DNA of 64,000 nt from Candidatus Microgenomates bacterium (lineage in GTDB: Bacteria; Patescibacteria; JACPGU01): contig JACPGU010000004.1 of assembly GCA_016188915.1 (NCBI GenBank), positions 1 through 64,000 on the forward strand, written 5' to 3'. Both the position numbers and the translations under genes were made by a program. Under the pieces are notes generated by a model that was not told where the DNA came from, made no database searches, and saw nothing but the letters and a program-made list of their open reading frames with translations. Below, one piece after another: positions 17,401-23,958 of this stretch; within the stretch, counting starts at the first letter, position 1; every line of letters begins with the position of its first letter.

Positions 17401-19590
17401 ACGGTTTTGCAGGTAGCTGGCAGTAATTTGACCGGCAAAAATATTACTCTGATCGCGCAAACCGGCTTTACCGCCAAGGCGCCACAGTCGCAATCTATCA
17501 CACCGGGCAATGCCACGACTTTCAACGACACTACTAATGGTGTATCGCTGGAAATTCCCGCTAATACACTCGGATCTGATTCCTCGGCCAATACTTCTCT
17601 GACCGTCACGGAAGTAGCCGCTCCTGAAACTGGTGTCAAAGCACCACTTGGGGGAGTAGGCGATGAAGTTTCGGCGACCAAGAAAGTTTCAGCAAGTGAG
17701 TCGCAATCTATTACTACCTTTGACACTGGTTCAGCTACCATTACCCTCACCTACAGTGATGCCGATATTCCGGCCGGAATTTCAGAAAGCCAGCTTACTT
17801 TGAGCTATTATGATACGACCGCCGGCCAATGGACGGAAATCCCTGCTATTCAAGACACCACCCTCAATACTTTGACGGGTACGACCACTCACTTCTCGAC
17901 TTTTGCGCCGACCTATCCGACCGGCACCAATCCGCCTTCTACCCCCGGTACTCCGTCCGGTACGGCAGGTAATGGTTCGGTAGCTCTTTCTTGGACAGCT
18001 TCTACTGACGATATTGGTTTGGCGGGATATGAGGTTTATCGTTCTACTACGTCTGGTGGCACCTATACCAATATTTCCGGCGATGTAGATGAAAATGGTG
18101 GCTGGTATCCAGCTCGCCTGGTCGCTGGGACTTCCTATACTGACAGCACTGCCTCTAATGGCACTACTTACTATTACAAAATTTCCGCTTATGACGCGGC
18201 CGGCAATCAATCCACTTCGTCTTCAGCTTCAGCTGGGCTTACTCCTGCTGGCGGAGGCGGAGGAGGCGGAGGAGGAGGGTATATCGCGCCAACTCCATCC
18301 AATACGATCAACGGCTCGGTAGTGGCCACCAAGGGCTTGGGCGGTATTACAACTCTAACCAACAGTGATTCTACCGCGGTCAAAATGACTGTTCCGGCTA
18401 ATGCTGTAACCAACGATACTACCTTTGCTGCTACTGCTATTTCTGCCACTGACGCAACCGTCATTCAGCCAGCTACCAGTACCAATCTATCTGTCGTTGG
18501 CAAGGTCTACAATCTAAGCGCTAAACAGGGCAGTACTGCCGTAACAGTATTTGCTCAACCAGTAACACTAGAATTTACCTACAAAGATACCGATATCCCA
18601 ACTGGCGTTACGGAAAATAATATCGCTGTTTATTACTTTGACACTACTTCTAACAGTTGGGTCAAAATAACCACTTCCTCTATTGATAAAACGGCAAATA
18701 AAATTACCATCTTAGTAGAACACTTTACGCAATTTGCTATTTTGGCTGATACGACCCCGGCTTCACAGACACCGGTCGAACAAACGGCAGGGGAGACGCC
18801 AGCAACACCAACGACAGGAGTCACTCCTTCCAATAATCCGGCAGAATATAATTATGAATATGTTTCCCAGAGCGTCTATCCGACTATCGCGCCTTTGGCT
18901 TCCCAAAGTGTAACCATCAAATTGAAAAATACCGGCACGGCTACTTGGTACAAAACCGGTAGTTATCCTGTCAGACTCGGTACCTCGCACCTCAAAGACA
19001 GGACAAGCAAATTCCACGATGAGACCAATTGGCTCTCCGGCAACAGAGTTGCTTCCTTCCAAGAGGCTAGTGTTGCTCCGGGGGAGACAGGTACTTTCAC
19101 CTTCAATATGACCGCGCCTCTTAATAAAGGTAGCTACAAGGAATACTTCCAGCCGGTCGTGGAAGGACTAGCTTGGTTAAAGGATATCGGTATTTTCTGG
19201 ACGGTAACAGTGGACGAAACCTACAGCGCCAAATGGATGGGGCAAGGATTCAACTCCGGCACCAATACTGATGGTACTAAAACTGTCTGGATAGAATTCC
19301 AGAATACCGGTACCGCGACTTGGAAAAAGACAGGGGACAATCCGGTGCGCCTCGGTACTTCTCACGAGAAAGATAGGGCTTCGATGTTTGCCGATTCTTC
19401 CTGGCTTGCTACCAATCGCGTAGAGCTCTCGCAGACGGAAGTAAAACCGGGGGAGACAGGACGATTTGAATTCAAAATCAAAATCTCGGCCGGCAATGCT
19501 GGCACCACTTACCGCGAATACTTCCAGCCGGTAGCTGAATACCTGACCTGGATGGAGGATTGGGGAGTATATTGGGATATAGCAATCTGA
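11446..19590 (+). CDS. Giant modular surface protein (Big/SbsA-like, lamin-tail, CarboxypepD-like, FN3, NBR1-Ig-like)
   Basis: An exported 2714-residue protein, probably an adhesin or S-layer-like stalk. The start is set by AAGGAGG (11431-11437). Residues 1-30 are a signal peptide ending VKA. Then: an Ig-like domain (about 33-130); a lamin-tail domain (about 142-255, ISEIQTAGG...DEFIELYN...DLTNWKL); several SbsA/Big_5-like domains (about 549-1055) with the recurring FSDPMD/FTENMD signature; and at least six repeats of about 80 residues beginning ISGTVTDG with a SDGTYxLxV core (about 461-545, 1246-1330, 1456-1990), like carboxypeptidase regulatory domains. A ZU5-like domain, an FN3 domain (about 2163-2265), a ten-Gly hinge, a second ZU5-like domain and two NBR1-Ig-like domains (about 2465-2714) complete it. 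There is no LPXTG or terminal membrane anchor. The last four modules match the 24911 protein. Function is inferred from architecture only. Confidence 0.85.
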   Translation: MRTNFKKWITGMLSLGLLLTLIGPISPVKAGTPFIQQVRYVSPTTIDVVFSEAMDATTTQNTANYTLATSATGDNHAITSATLATTNTANDTARIVANLALISPSMSDTITIATGAGAPKSSATSTNQTDGFPMMAMLQQATVAISEIQTAGGTATDEFIELYNRTPGAVDLTNWKLKVMDSAGNEAELISNIGIASLAGNKFALFTHATGYDGTPTGDGTYSAAAIGDDSTVLLYDNNNIVRDIVGFGSAKVKQGDVITSNPAANGSLERKSHPGATAESMASGGSDATQGNNYSSSNNFYDFVTQTVAVPQSTASPAEAPVVGGGGGTGFGAGRPNIEFMPIMQWKDGADLKVIARVFDPETAESSLTTALHYKVNAGSWTSVSGFSMGSNFFKFIIPDAAFATTDTISYFLKATDGDSNDRYMTQNPTLDMSDTTTDTDAQSNPFTFSIVDGSGWARTISGTVTDSASVAVANAIVYLVGTGFSATTAGDGTYTISNVTDGIYDGRAFASSKGDMWKNGVTVNGGNATGVNFSLPASFSGGMGGDFSRPKVMFTAPFEGMSGAPENINTGFAPIMIGFNKDMDASTFVSNDNVFISTDGSTAVVGLTLTRAYDGGTKQLTLSSTTALTKGTNYVVVLTPNVKDASGNSIDGNTSSGNFIFSFTTAFDGSTFGGTGGAVFPPYVTGTTPSFGAFNVATNAKMRVIFSDPMDTSTISTTTIKVYEGASSTALSGTTVTLDTSTRKTATITTASALTASTKYTIKVFGGVKSATGIFGRQTTTEEMMRAEFTTGTATDSAAPRVAGGNLDIYKSTATCAVSAVDCITNVPGGIGVINLGFTENMDPSTITSSSVVLKKGSVEVSTTVSFDPLNNTVTIAPLTALSPLTTYTLTVATTVLDSVSNALDQDTVTAGSQGYTALFKTSDTVDTTAPTVLYAAADDFSVAVTFSKPMNASKLGDTGYTNSVLNKDNYSTIKQGAAGTDFAGGGGTAVPLTNASVTYDAMSNTAIIKGVQLTAGNDLYIVVNNAAVKDVSGNLLNGSANASTSPIKSSATTGGMIGPGGGGMMNFSSGEGSFTTMTGFGGFEASAMGTRPVGVMPMNQMAGLTSKYFIDLPVTKAIVDASTLVLTFPSGFDVTNAAKDAASPSSKDMNGPGAGTITFDNTYSSDGVSSDVLARTVTVKFDVTGTPSATDFLHLDLDGIKNSSIPKDFNTSGYTVDMKTRDSAGVQMDSSTSMPFFITAAGTYTISGTITAAGASTGTAKIFLGSPATGPMETTSIAFSNGSATYTFNNLPASDYWLSTEPSVTLGANDYFGINNSEPIRLSATNSPLTKNLTLAAASGGAAVTVNIVGTFNSLEGNIDIFAGGWSGFAVKTVELNDTYGAGSPYSTTLRIPSGSDGTWYVGVGPAMPKGAMGGMMPEMSFVPPPSQEVKVTSGTGTASPSTLTFTVSTANRTISGTVTDGTTAISNAEVFAYQPMGGFGTPPTKTASDGTFTLKVADGTYKVGAMLPGLSKPVEQSVTVSGSNVSGITLKLSKPNYTISGKMTDGTNGVSYAPVWGYNETTGEYSNTMTDSSGNYILYVNAGTWKVEGDAPGYGKMPSITVTVTTTSQSNQNLRPGSTNMATVSGTVSIGGSATSKVNVWIEGNDSSGGRFNNYTVTASDGTYSLKVPGGTGYTVRAWTPNYGDLTPVVIGAIAEGAALTGKDFTIASGATATITVKFTNTSGLSATQGFVDIFNPTTGRGSHLDIKDITSNPTAAGTIALPKTSGSDTYKAFVHIPGFGEFAPTVVSGSLAQDFTLTADSNLNFSLPTSRRTITGRVYVDTNADSDYDSGEEIREAFVWLFNKTTGSHNGTQTASDGTYTLNVSDGTYDIGVDKPSYTSPAPTALTISGNLTDQNFVLSASDRTIGGTITSDGSTALTSAWVWAEKVTSLTDLTPAGGWAGGQTDPSGVYSLAVSAGFWQVRAVAPGYQETKYKVGTTPTVLQVAGSNLTGKNITLIAQTGFTAKAPQSQSITPGNATTFNDTTNGVSLEIPANTLGSDSSANTSLTVTEVAAPETGVKAPLGGVGDEVSATKKVSASESQSITTFDTGSATITLTYSDADIPAGISESQLTLSYYDTTAGQWTEIPAIQDTTLNTLTGTTTHFSTFAPTYPTGTNPPSTPGTPSGTAGNGSVALSWTASTDDIGLAGYEVYRSTTSGGTYTNISGDVDENGGWYPARLVAGTSYTDSTASNGTTYYYKISAYDAAGNQSTSSSASAGLTPAGGGGGGGGGGYIAPTPSNTINGSVVATKGLGGITTLTNSDSTAVKMTVPANAVTNDTTFAATAISATDATVIQPATSTNLSVVGKVYNLSAKQGSTAVTVFAQPVTLEFTYKDTDIPTGVTENNIAVYYFDTTSNSWVKITTSSIDKTANKITILVEHFTQFAILADTTPASQTPVEQTAGETPATPTTGVTPSNNPAEYNYEYVSQSVYPTIAPLASQSVTIKLKNTGTATWYKTGSYPVRLGTSHLKDRTSKFHDETNWLSGNRVASFQEASVAPGETGTFTFNMTAPLNKGSYKEYFQPVVEGLAWLKDIGIFWTVTVDETYSAKWMGQGFNSGTNTDGTKTVWIEFQNTGTATWKKTGDNPVRLGTSHEKDRASMFADSSWLATNRVELSQTEVKPGETGRFEFKIKISAGNAGTTYREYFQPVAEYLTWMEDWGVYWDIAI

Positions 19591-19604
19591 TAAGAAATTA
19601 AGAA

Positions 19605-19646
19605 AATAGATGCCCATGGGCTCAAAGTCCATGGGCATCTATTGTA
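19605..19646 (+). terminator. Terminator of the giant surface gene
   Basis: A perfect 15-bp stem (19605-19619 with 19629-19643, containing GATGCCCATGG). The 3' side is only moderately T-rich. A microrepeat TAAGAAATTAAG precedes it. Confidence 0.7.
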
Positions 19647-19753
19647 TTGCTCTGCTTAAATGTTTTGGGGCGTGATAAGATAGGGGGAGTTAAAATTAAT
19701 CTACCGATGGTGCTTGTAGGTAGATAGATGAATACCAATAACTTCTTACGAAT

Positions 19754-20371
19754 ATGGAAGGACCAAACAACGAAATACCTAATGCTGAAAATAAACCTGA
19801 GAAAAAAGAGCTACCGAGTAGGCTCAAGGTTTTGGTGGTGGAGGATCAGGAGTGGCCGAAAATTTCGATTTTGAAAGCGATCAAAACAAATTTCGGCAAT
19901 TTTTTGCCTGATTTTAGAGATGGTGGAGATTTGAAGATGGTGGATAACGAGCGAGACTTGCTAACGATAATAAATGATCCTGATGCTAGTTTTGACATTG
20001 TGTTTTTGGACAACAGGATATTGGCTAGACCCTTTGATGATGGTGCTAGACCCTCTAGGCGGATTTCCCGCAACACGAGCTTTCTCGACATGGAAGGTAT
20101 AGAGAAAAACGCCTTTGCTATACATGAAGACTCTGACAACTTTATGGATGCCGACAAGATAAATGCCTATCCTTTGATTGGTGCCCTAAAGGAAAAAAAG
20201 ATGTTGGTTGTGGGGACATCATCCATGTCAGAGAGGGAGCTGGCGAGGACAGGAGATCACAAGCCCGATTTTTCTATAACCAAAATGTTCAGTGATGCTG
20301 ACGAGTCTTTGGCGGGTATAAAGGGTCAAGTTTTAGACAAACTAATAGAGGAACAAAAAGAGAAGCAATAA
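19754..20371 (+). CDS. Stand-alone receiver-domain (CheY-like) protein
   Basis: A probable phospho-acceptor signalling protein of 205 residues with no output domain. Receiver landmarks are all present: acidic pair Glu30-Asp31 after LKVLVV, phospho-acceptor Asp85 in IVFLDNR, Thr154 in VVGTSS and Lys176 in SITKMF. The stretch between Asp85 and Thr154 is about 69 residues, longer than in CheY, and carries a charged insert (about 91-135). The N-terminal 22 residues and the C-terminal tail look disordered. No histidine kinase is encoded nearby. It lies just before the TrmB island. Confidence 0.72.
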   Translation: MEGPNNEIPNAENKPEKKELPSRLKVLVVEDQEWPKISILKAIKTNFGNFLPDFRDGGDLKMVDNERDLLTIINDPDASFDIVFLDNRILARPFDDGARPSRRISRNTSFLDMEGIEKNAFAIHEDSDNFMDADKINAYPLIGALKEKKMLVVGTSSMSERELARTGDHKPDFSITKMFSDADESLAGIKGQVLDKLIEEQKEKQ

Positions 20372-20395
20372 TGATTGACTGATAGCAATTTGAAG

Positions 20396-20427
20396 CAAAA
20401 AAATAAGGGACCGCTTTGCGGTCCCTT
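20396..20427 (-). terminator. Terminator of the 20440 minus-strand gene
   Basis: AAGGGACCGC/GCGGTCCCTT with a 3-nt loop (20405-20427). The A-run at about 20397-20403 gives the U-tail on the minus strand. Confidence 0.8.
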
Positions 20428-20439
20428 GGAATGTACTAA

Positions 20440-20832
20440 CTATATTGAGCATTTTTCATCTTGCTCTTTTTTGACCGATGTGTCGATGACGACTTCCATT
20501 TCGAAGATCTCCTCCAGCTCTTCCTTGAAGCGTGCCAGCACATTGCTGGAGACGCTCCCGTACTGGATTGAACTGCCGGTCAAAGTCATTTTCCCCTCCT
20601 TCTCTATTAAGAAGCCACCCCCCAGCACTTCATACGCTTCCTCCCTTATAAACCTTAACAGATTCTTGTGCATCTCTACATCAAGGGCATATAATCCGAC
20701 CAACCCGCTTGCAGTTATTGCGACAATGAACCTTAGTCCCTGGTAAGACATTCCTTCGTAAAGTTCCAACATTTTCCTCATGTGCTCTACGTCTTCCTTC
20801 GACATGTCAACCTTAAATTGGCATGTGTTCAT
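20440..20832 (-). CDS. Small protein with a Janus/Ocnus (PHPT-like) motif
   Basis: A 130-residue cytoplasmic protein with a strong Shine-Dalgarno (AAGGAGG) before ATG. The segment His55 ... LGGG (70-73) ... GSSIQYG (86-92) resembles the Janus/Ocnus phosphohistidine phosphatase signature (catalytic His, LGGG, GxSxxYG) as I know it from human PHPT1, with a shorter spacer between His and GGG. That is a motif-level resemblance only; the protein may not be a phosphatase. It is expressed from a perfect-consensus promoter containing a palindrome, divergent from a TrmB-family regulator, which suggests tight control by that regulator. Confidence 0.65.
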   Translation of the reverse strand: MNTCQFKVDMSKEDVEHMRKMLELYEGMSYQGLRFIVAITASGLVGLYALDVEMHKNLLRFIREEAYEVLGGGFLIEKEGKMTLTGSSIQYGSVSSNVLARFKEELEEIFEMEVVIDTSVKKEQDEKCSI

Positions 20833-20864
20833 TTTTTCCTCCTTAGAAATAGGTTTTTGGGCGT

Positions 20865-20893
20865 CTTTGACTGCCCTTAAGAAGCAGTCAAAG
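20865..20893 (-). promoter_or_regulatory. Leader hairpin upstream of the 20440 gene's ribosome-binding site
   Basis: CTTTGACTGC (20865-20874) and GCAGTCAAAG (20884-20893) form a perfect 10-bp stem in the roughly 150-nt 5' leader, ending about 25 nt before the Shine-Dalgarno. It has no U-run, so it is more likely a stability or translation-control element than a terminator. Confidence 0.5.
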
Positions 20894-20990
20894 ATAATGG
20901 TGGCTCTTTCTTTTATGTCTCCTGATTGTCAAATTGCGGCGTTTCTGTGCCCTCGCTCTTTTGGGTACCCTTTTCAATCGTTACAGTAGC

Positions 20991-21019
20991 ATTATAGCAT
21001 AGCTTAAGCTATTTGTCAA
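20991..21019 (-). promoter_or_regulatory. Consensus promoter with palindromic operator
   Basis: On the minus strand: TTGACA (21014-21019), exactly 17 bp, TATAAT (20991-20996). The spacer contains the 14-bp perfect palindrome ATAGCTTAAGCTAT (20999-21012), a likely repressor site. Confidence 0.8.
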
Positions 21020-21092
21020 TACTTTTTTCAAAAAAACCGACACCTGTCTTTATCAATATCTCTCCGTCACTTACAGGTATATTTATCCCTTA

Positions 21093-21121
21093 TTGACAAG
21101 GGAGGAGTAGTATGATAATAT
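21093..21121 (+). promoter_or_regulatory. Promoter of the first TrmB-family gene
   Basis: TTGACA (21093-21098), 17 bp, TAATAT (21116-21121). It lies about 75 bp from the divergent promoter. Apart from these two promoters I see no gene in 20833-21203. Confidence 0.6.
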
Positions 21122-21203
21122 GTATTTGTCGGAAAAACCGTCAATTATTTAGACAGGACTTAGGGATCAGAATATAGTGATTAATGAGTGGAAAATTCAA
21201 AAA

Positions 21204-21959
21204 ATGAGTAAACAAATAGCACAATTGAAACAACTGGGATTGGACGAAAAAGAGGCGAGGGTGTACCTTGCTGCGCTGGAATTCGGCCCTACCACAGTAG
21301 CCAAACTGTCCAGCAAATCAGGGGTGAAAAGAACTACGGTGTATGAATTTCTTGACGATCTGGTGGCGAGAGGGGTATTGATAGCTACCGTATCCGGAAG
21401 AAGGCGTTTGTATATAGCCACGCCTCCGTCCGATCTAGAAAGGCTCATAGAAAGACAAAAGGAAGCCCTGCGGGAGATAATGCCTGAATTAGTGCTTTTA
21501 GCACAAAAGGGTCCAGTTCGACCCAAGATCAAAGTCTATGAAGGTACGGAAGGGCTGAAATACGCCTGGCTAGAAGCCATTAATCATCCAGAAGGATCGG
21601 AATTAATATCTTATTCTGACTTTGACAAGATATATGAAGTTTTGCCTCGTTCTTTTTGGGAACATTGGGTAGACGTAAAGGTAAAAAGAAAAATCACCTC
21701 AAGAACCATATTGCCATCCAATAAGTATGCGAAAATTCATACAGACGAGAATAAGAGAGAACTTCGAGAGCATATTTTTGTATCGCAGGAAGATTATTCA
21801 GTACCACTAGAAGTTATTGTTTGTAATAATAGAACAGCAATGATGTCTCTAAGGGATGAGAAATTGGCCATAGTGATTGAGTCCAAATATGTAGCCGACA
21901 GTCAGAGAGCATTATTCAATCTCCTTTGGAAGCTATTAAAAAAGGAAAAGAGGAGATAG
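21204..21959 (+). CDS. TrmB-family transcriptional regulator (paralogue 1)
   Basis: A 251-residue DNA-binding regulator. An N-terminal winged helix-turn-helix (about 8-75: LGLDEKEARVYLAALEFGPTTVAKLSSKSGVKRTTVYEFLDDLVARGVL) is followed by a helix (ERQKEALREIMPEL) and a C-terminal alpha/beta sensor-like domain. The ATG at 21204 is chosen over the in-frame GTG at 21177 because it aligns with the start of the paralogue at 23744 and makes both proteins exactly 251 residues. The two share DFxKIYEV/SFEDVYEI, the mid-protein RPKIKVYEG/KPKIRFHEG and the C-terminal QRAxFNxxWKLLKK. It is divergent from the 20440 gene and is probably its regulator. Confidence 0.85.
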   Translation: MSKQIAQLKQLGLDEKEARVYLAALEFGPTTVAKLSSKSGVKRTTVYEFLDDLVARGVLIATVSGRRRLYIATPPSDLERLIERQKEALREIMPELVLLAQKGPVRPKIKVYEGTEGLKYAWLEAINHPEGSELISYSDFDKIYEVLPRSFWEHWVDVKVKRKITSRTILPSNKYAKIHTDENKRELREHIFVSQEDYSVPLEVIVCNNRTAMMSLRDEKLAIVIESKYVADSQRALFNLLWKLLKKEKRR

Positions 21960-21992
21960 GCACTCAAGTAAGCAAATAAACAAGTAAACAAA

Positions 21993-22020
21993 ATAGAGGC
22001 GCGATATATCGCGCCTCTAT
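21993..22020. terminator. 28-bp perfect palindrome, shared terminator
   Basis: ATAGAGGCGCGATA followed by its exact reverse complement, between the convergent TrmB and vapC ends. There is no strong U-run on either side. Confidence 0.6.
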
Positions 22021-22061
22021 GTATGTTACGTTATTCTTCCTCCAGCCAGAAGCATTCTTGA

Positions 22062-22508
22062 TCAACTTGCTTCATCCAAATATAAAAACGCTATTTTTTT
22101 GATCTTGGTTATGTTTTTGTCATTTGTTATAAAAAGCGAGCAATCATTGACTATGGCTGTAGCTAATTGGACAGCGTCTATCGCCTTGATGTTGTAGACA
22201 GCTCGCAAATAAAGCGCTTTATCTAAAATATTATAATCCGGCATTGCCACTTTGAGACCAGGCATTTGCAGGAAAAAGCTTTTGATCATAGTTAAAGTCG
22301 GGATATCTCCAGCACGCATCGCCGGTACGGCCGATTCCAGATAAGATAATCCTGAAGTAACTCCAATATTCCCCCTTTTTTCTATATTTGAAAATATCTC
22401 CCGGCATATCGCGCCATATTTTTCGTTGTTGTCTAGAAAATATATAATTATGTTGCTATCAAGGCCGATGCGCGTATGTTTGGCGAGTATGGTTTTTATT
22501 TTTCCCAT
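22062..22508 (-). CDS. vapC: PIN-domain ribonuclease toxin (VapC-type)
   Basis: A 148-residue putative toxin RNase. PIN acidic residues are visible: Asp17 in IGLDSNIIIYFLD, the Glu of SYLES (about 58), the Asp of IKAIDAVQLA (about 113) and ITNDKNI near 130. Its start overlaps the end of the upstream AbrB-type gene by 13 nt, the classic antitoxin-toxin arrangement. Target RNA is unknown. Confidence 0.85.
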   Translation of the reverse strand: MGKIKTILAKHTRIGLDSNIIIYFLDNNEKYGAICREIFSNIEKRGNIGVTSGLSYLESAVPAMRAGDIPTLTMIKSFFLQMPGLKVAMPDYNILDKALYLRAVYNIKAIDAVQLATAIVNDCSLFITNDKNITKIKKIAFLYLDEAS

Positions 22509-22735
22509 GATAATTTTGATTTTTCAATATAGTCGCTGATGTCTATTTTGGCATAAGCCTGCTTGGCGATACCGGCATAGTAAGCGGTTGCGTTTTTTTT
22601 TGCTGGCCGCATCAAAATATAATCAGAATTTGGCACAGATATTATAAGCAGTTTGTCTTTTGCTTTTATATTTTTTTCCTTCCTGATATTGCGCGGAATG
22701 ACTATTTGATGTTTGGTGCTGACGGTGGTTTCCAT
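22496..22735 (-). CDS. vapB: AbrB/SpoVT-type antitoxin (VapB-type)
   Basis: A 79-residue DNA-binding antitoxin. The N-terminal swapped-hairpin barrel signature is METTVSTKHQIVIPRNIRKEKNIKAKDKLLI. The C-terminal part (YYAGIAKQAYAKIDISDYIEKSKLSWEK) would wrap the toxin. It is translated just before, and overlapping, vapC, and is expected to neutralise VapC and autoregulate the pair from the promoter 31 nt upstream. Confidence 0.82.
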   Translation of the reverse strand: METTVSTKHQIVIPRNIRKEKNIKAKDKLLIISVPNSDYILMRPAKKNATAYYAGIAKQAYAKIDISDYIEKSKLSWEK

Positions 22736-22765
22736 TATGATAATTTATTATTTATCTTTGTTATC

Positions 22766-22795
22766 ATTCTATCTTAAAGTAATACATTTTGTCAA
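22766..22795 (-). promoter_or_regulatory. Promoter of the vapBC pair
   Basis: Minus strand: TTGACA (22790-22795), 18 bp, TAGAAT (22766-22771), 30 nt before the vapB ATG. Confidence 0.6.
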
Positions 22796-22988
22796 ATCGT
22801 ATTACCTTCTGTCCATACTCTCCCAAATAATCTCCCACAATTTCCGAAAGACTTTTTTGGTATTATGAGCGAGGAGGCGGTCGTGTTTGAAAGTCCGCTG
22901 TATTATCTAGAAAAAACATTAACCCTTGTACCAACAGGCTAGGGATGCCCTCATTTATCAGGCGAAATCGGAGGCAATCTGTTCCTGC

Positions 22989-23744
22989 CTATTTTTGTTT
23001 TTTGAGTAGCTTCCAAAAAGAGTTAAATATAGCCCTTTGAGTATCTGCTATCTGTTGGGATTCTATAATCACGCCCAACTTTTCTTCGCCAAATGACAGT
23101 ATTGCTACTTTGTTCTTGTATATATTTATCTCATTGGAAACTGGGAAATCTTCTTTTGGTAGCAAAATGGTTTCTCTCAGCTCATCTTTATCTGATGCGG
23201 AGTGTATATTCGCATGTTTGCCAGATCTGGCTATAGCTTTTGTGAATATCTTCTTCTTTTCTACTCTTTTTTTCAGATAGTATTCTCTGAAAGCAGGTGA
23301 GAATATCTCATATACATCCTCGAAACTGGCATAAGCGAGTATCTCGGACCCTTCTTCCTGATCTAGAGTGTCTTCATATATCTCTTGGAGTCCCTTGACT
23401 CCTTCATGGAATCTGATCTTTGGCTTCTTGCTTCCGCTTTTTATGAATATCAGGGACAGATCTGGTATTACAGATAATAGCTTCTCCTTTTGCTTTTCAA
23501 GTATATTTACCAGATTTTCAGGTTCGGTAGCGGCATAAAGTGTCTTCTTGCCTACAGGAGTAGGGGATATGAGACCTTTTTCGACCATATCATCTAGAAA
23601 ACTATAGATATTGGTTCTCTTCATGCCCGTCCTCTTTGACAGATCTATAACACTAGAAGGGCTACCCTCAATGGAGGCAAGATATATCGCTATTTCTTGC
23701 TCTTTTATTCCCAATTCTTGCAATATGGCTATGACTTTTTTCAT
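22989..23744 (-). CDS. TrmB-family transcriptional regulator (paralogue 2)
   Basis: A 251-residue paralogue of the 21204 gene. Winged helix-turn-helix at the N-terminus (LGIKEQEIAIYLASIEGSPSSVIDLSKRTGMKRTNIYSFLDDMVEKGLI), helical linker (ILEKQKEKLLSVIPDL), then the same C-terminal domain (KPKIRFHEG, ILAYASFEDVYEIF, VIIESQQIADTQRAIFNSFWKLLKK). No catalytic motif is evident. It is divergent from the 23959 gene, mirroring the arrangement at 21 kb, and probably controls it and itself. Confidence 0.85.
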   Translation of the reverse strand: MKKVIAILQELGIKEQEIAIYLASIEGSPSSVIDLSKRTGMKRTNIYSFLDDMVEKGLISPTPVGKKTLYAATEPENLVNILEKQKEKLLSVIPDLSLIFIKSGSKKPKIRFHEGVKGLQEIYEDTLDQEEGSEILAYASFEDVYEIFSPAFREYYLKKRVEKKKIFTKAIARSGKHANIHSASDKDELRETILLPKEDFPVSNEINIYKNKVAILSFGEEKLGVIIESQQIADTQRAIFNSFWKLLKKQK

Positions 23745-23775
23745 ATAAATGTTGTCGTCTTTTTATGACACTTTT

Positions 23776-23804
23776 AGTGTATAGCATGGCTCATATCTAG
23801 TCAA
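23776..23804 (-). promoter_or_regulatory. Promoter of TrmB paralogue 2
   Basis: Minus strand: TTGACT (23799-23804), 17 bp, TACACT (23776-23781). Confidence 0.5.
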
Positions 23805-23865
23805 CACCTCATTTCTTATCTGCAGAAGTGTCAACTAATTACTGTTGTAAAATGTCATTAGACTA

Positions 23866-23894
23866 TTGACATAATAGCTTGGGTATGCTATAAT
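23866..23894 (+). promoter_or_regulatory. Consensus promoter of the 23959 gene
   Basis: TTGACA (23866-23871), 17 bp, TATAAT (23889-23894). The spacer and -10 share AATAGCTT and TATGCTATAAT with the minus-strand promoter at 20991-21019, suggesting a common regulator. Confidence 0.8.
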
Positions 23895-23958
23895 TAAGGC
23901 ACTTAACAATTGAGAAACACATTTCTGTGCTGGCGAGCCAAAACGCTAGGAGATTGAA

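Noticed and set aside
18245..18280. GGAGGCGGA-type tandem repeat as a possible regulatory repeat
   Set aside because: It simply encodes the poly-Gly hinge of the surface protein; the same holds at 28180-28215.
20375..20746. Plus-strand ORF of 123 codons
   Set aside because: Antisense to the minus-strand gene 20440-20832, which has the promoter, Shine-Dalgarno and terminator.
22865..22942. A 25-codon ORF (MSEEAVVFESPLYYLEK...) between the TrmB and vapB genes
   Set aside because: No Shine-Dalgarno or convincing promoter, and too short to judge. The rest of 22736-22988 shows no RNA gene I can support.
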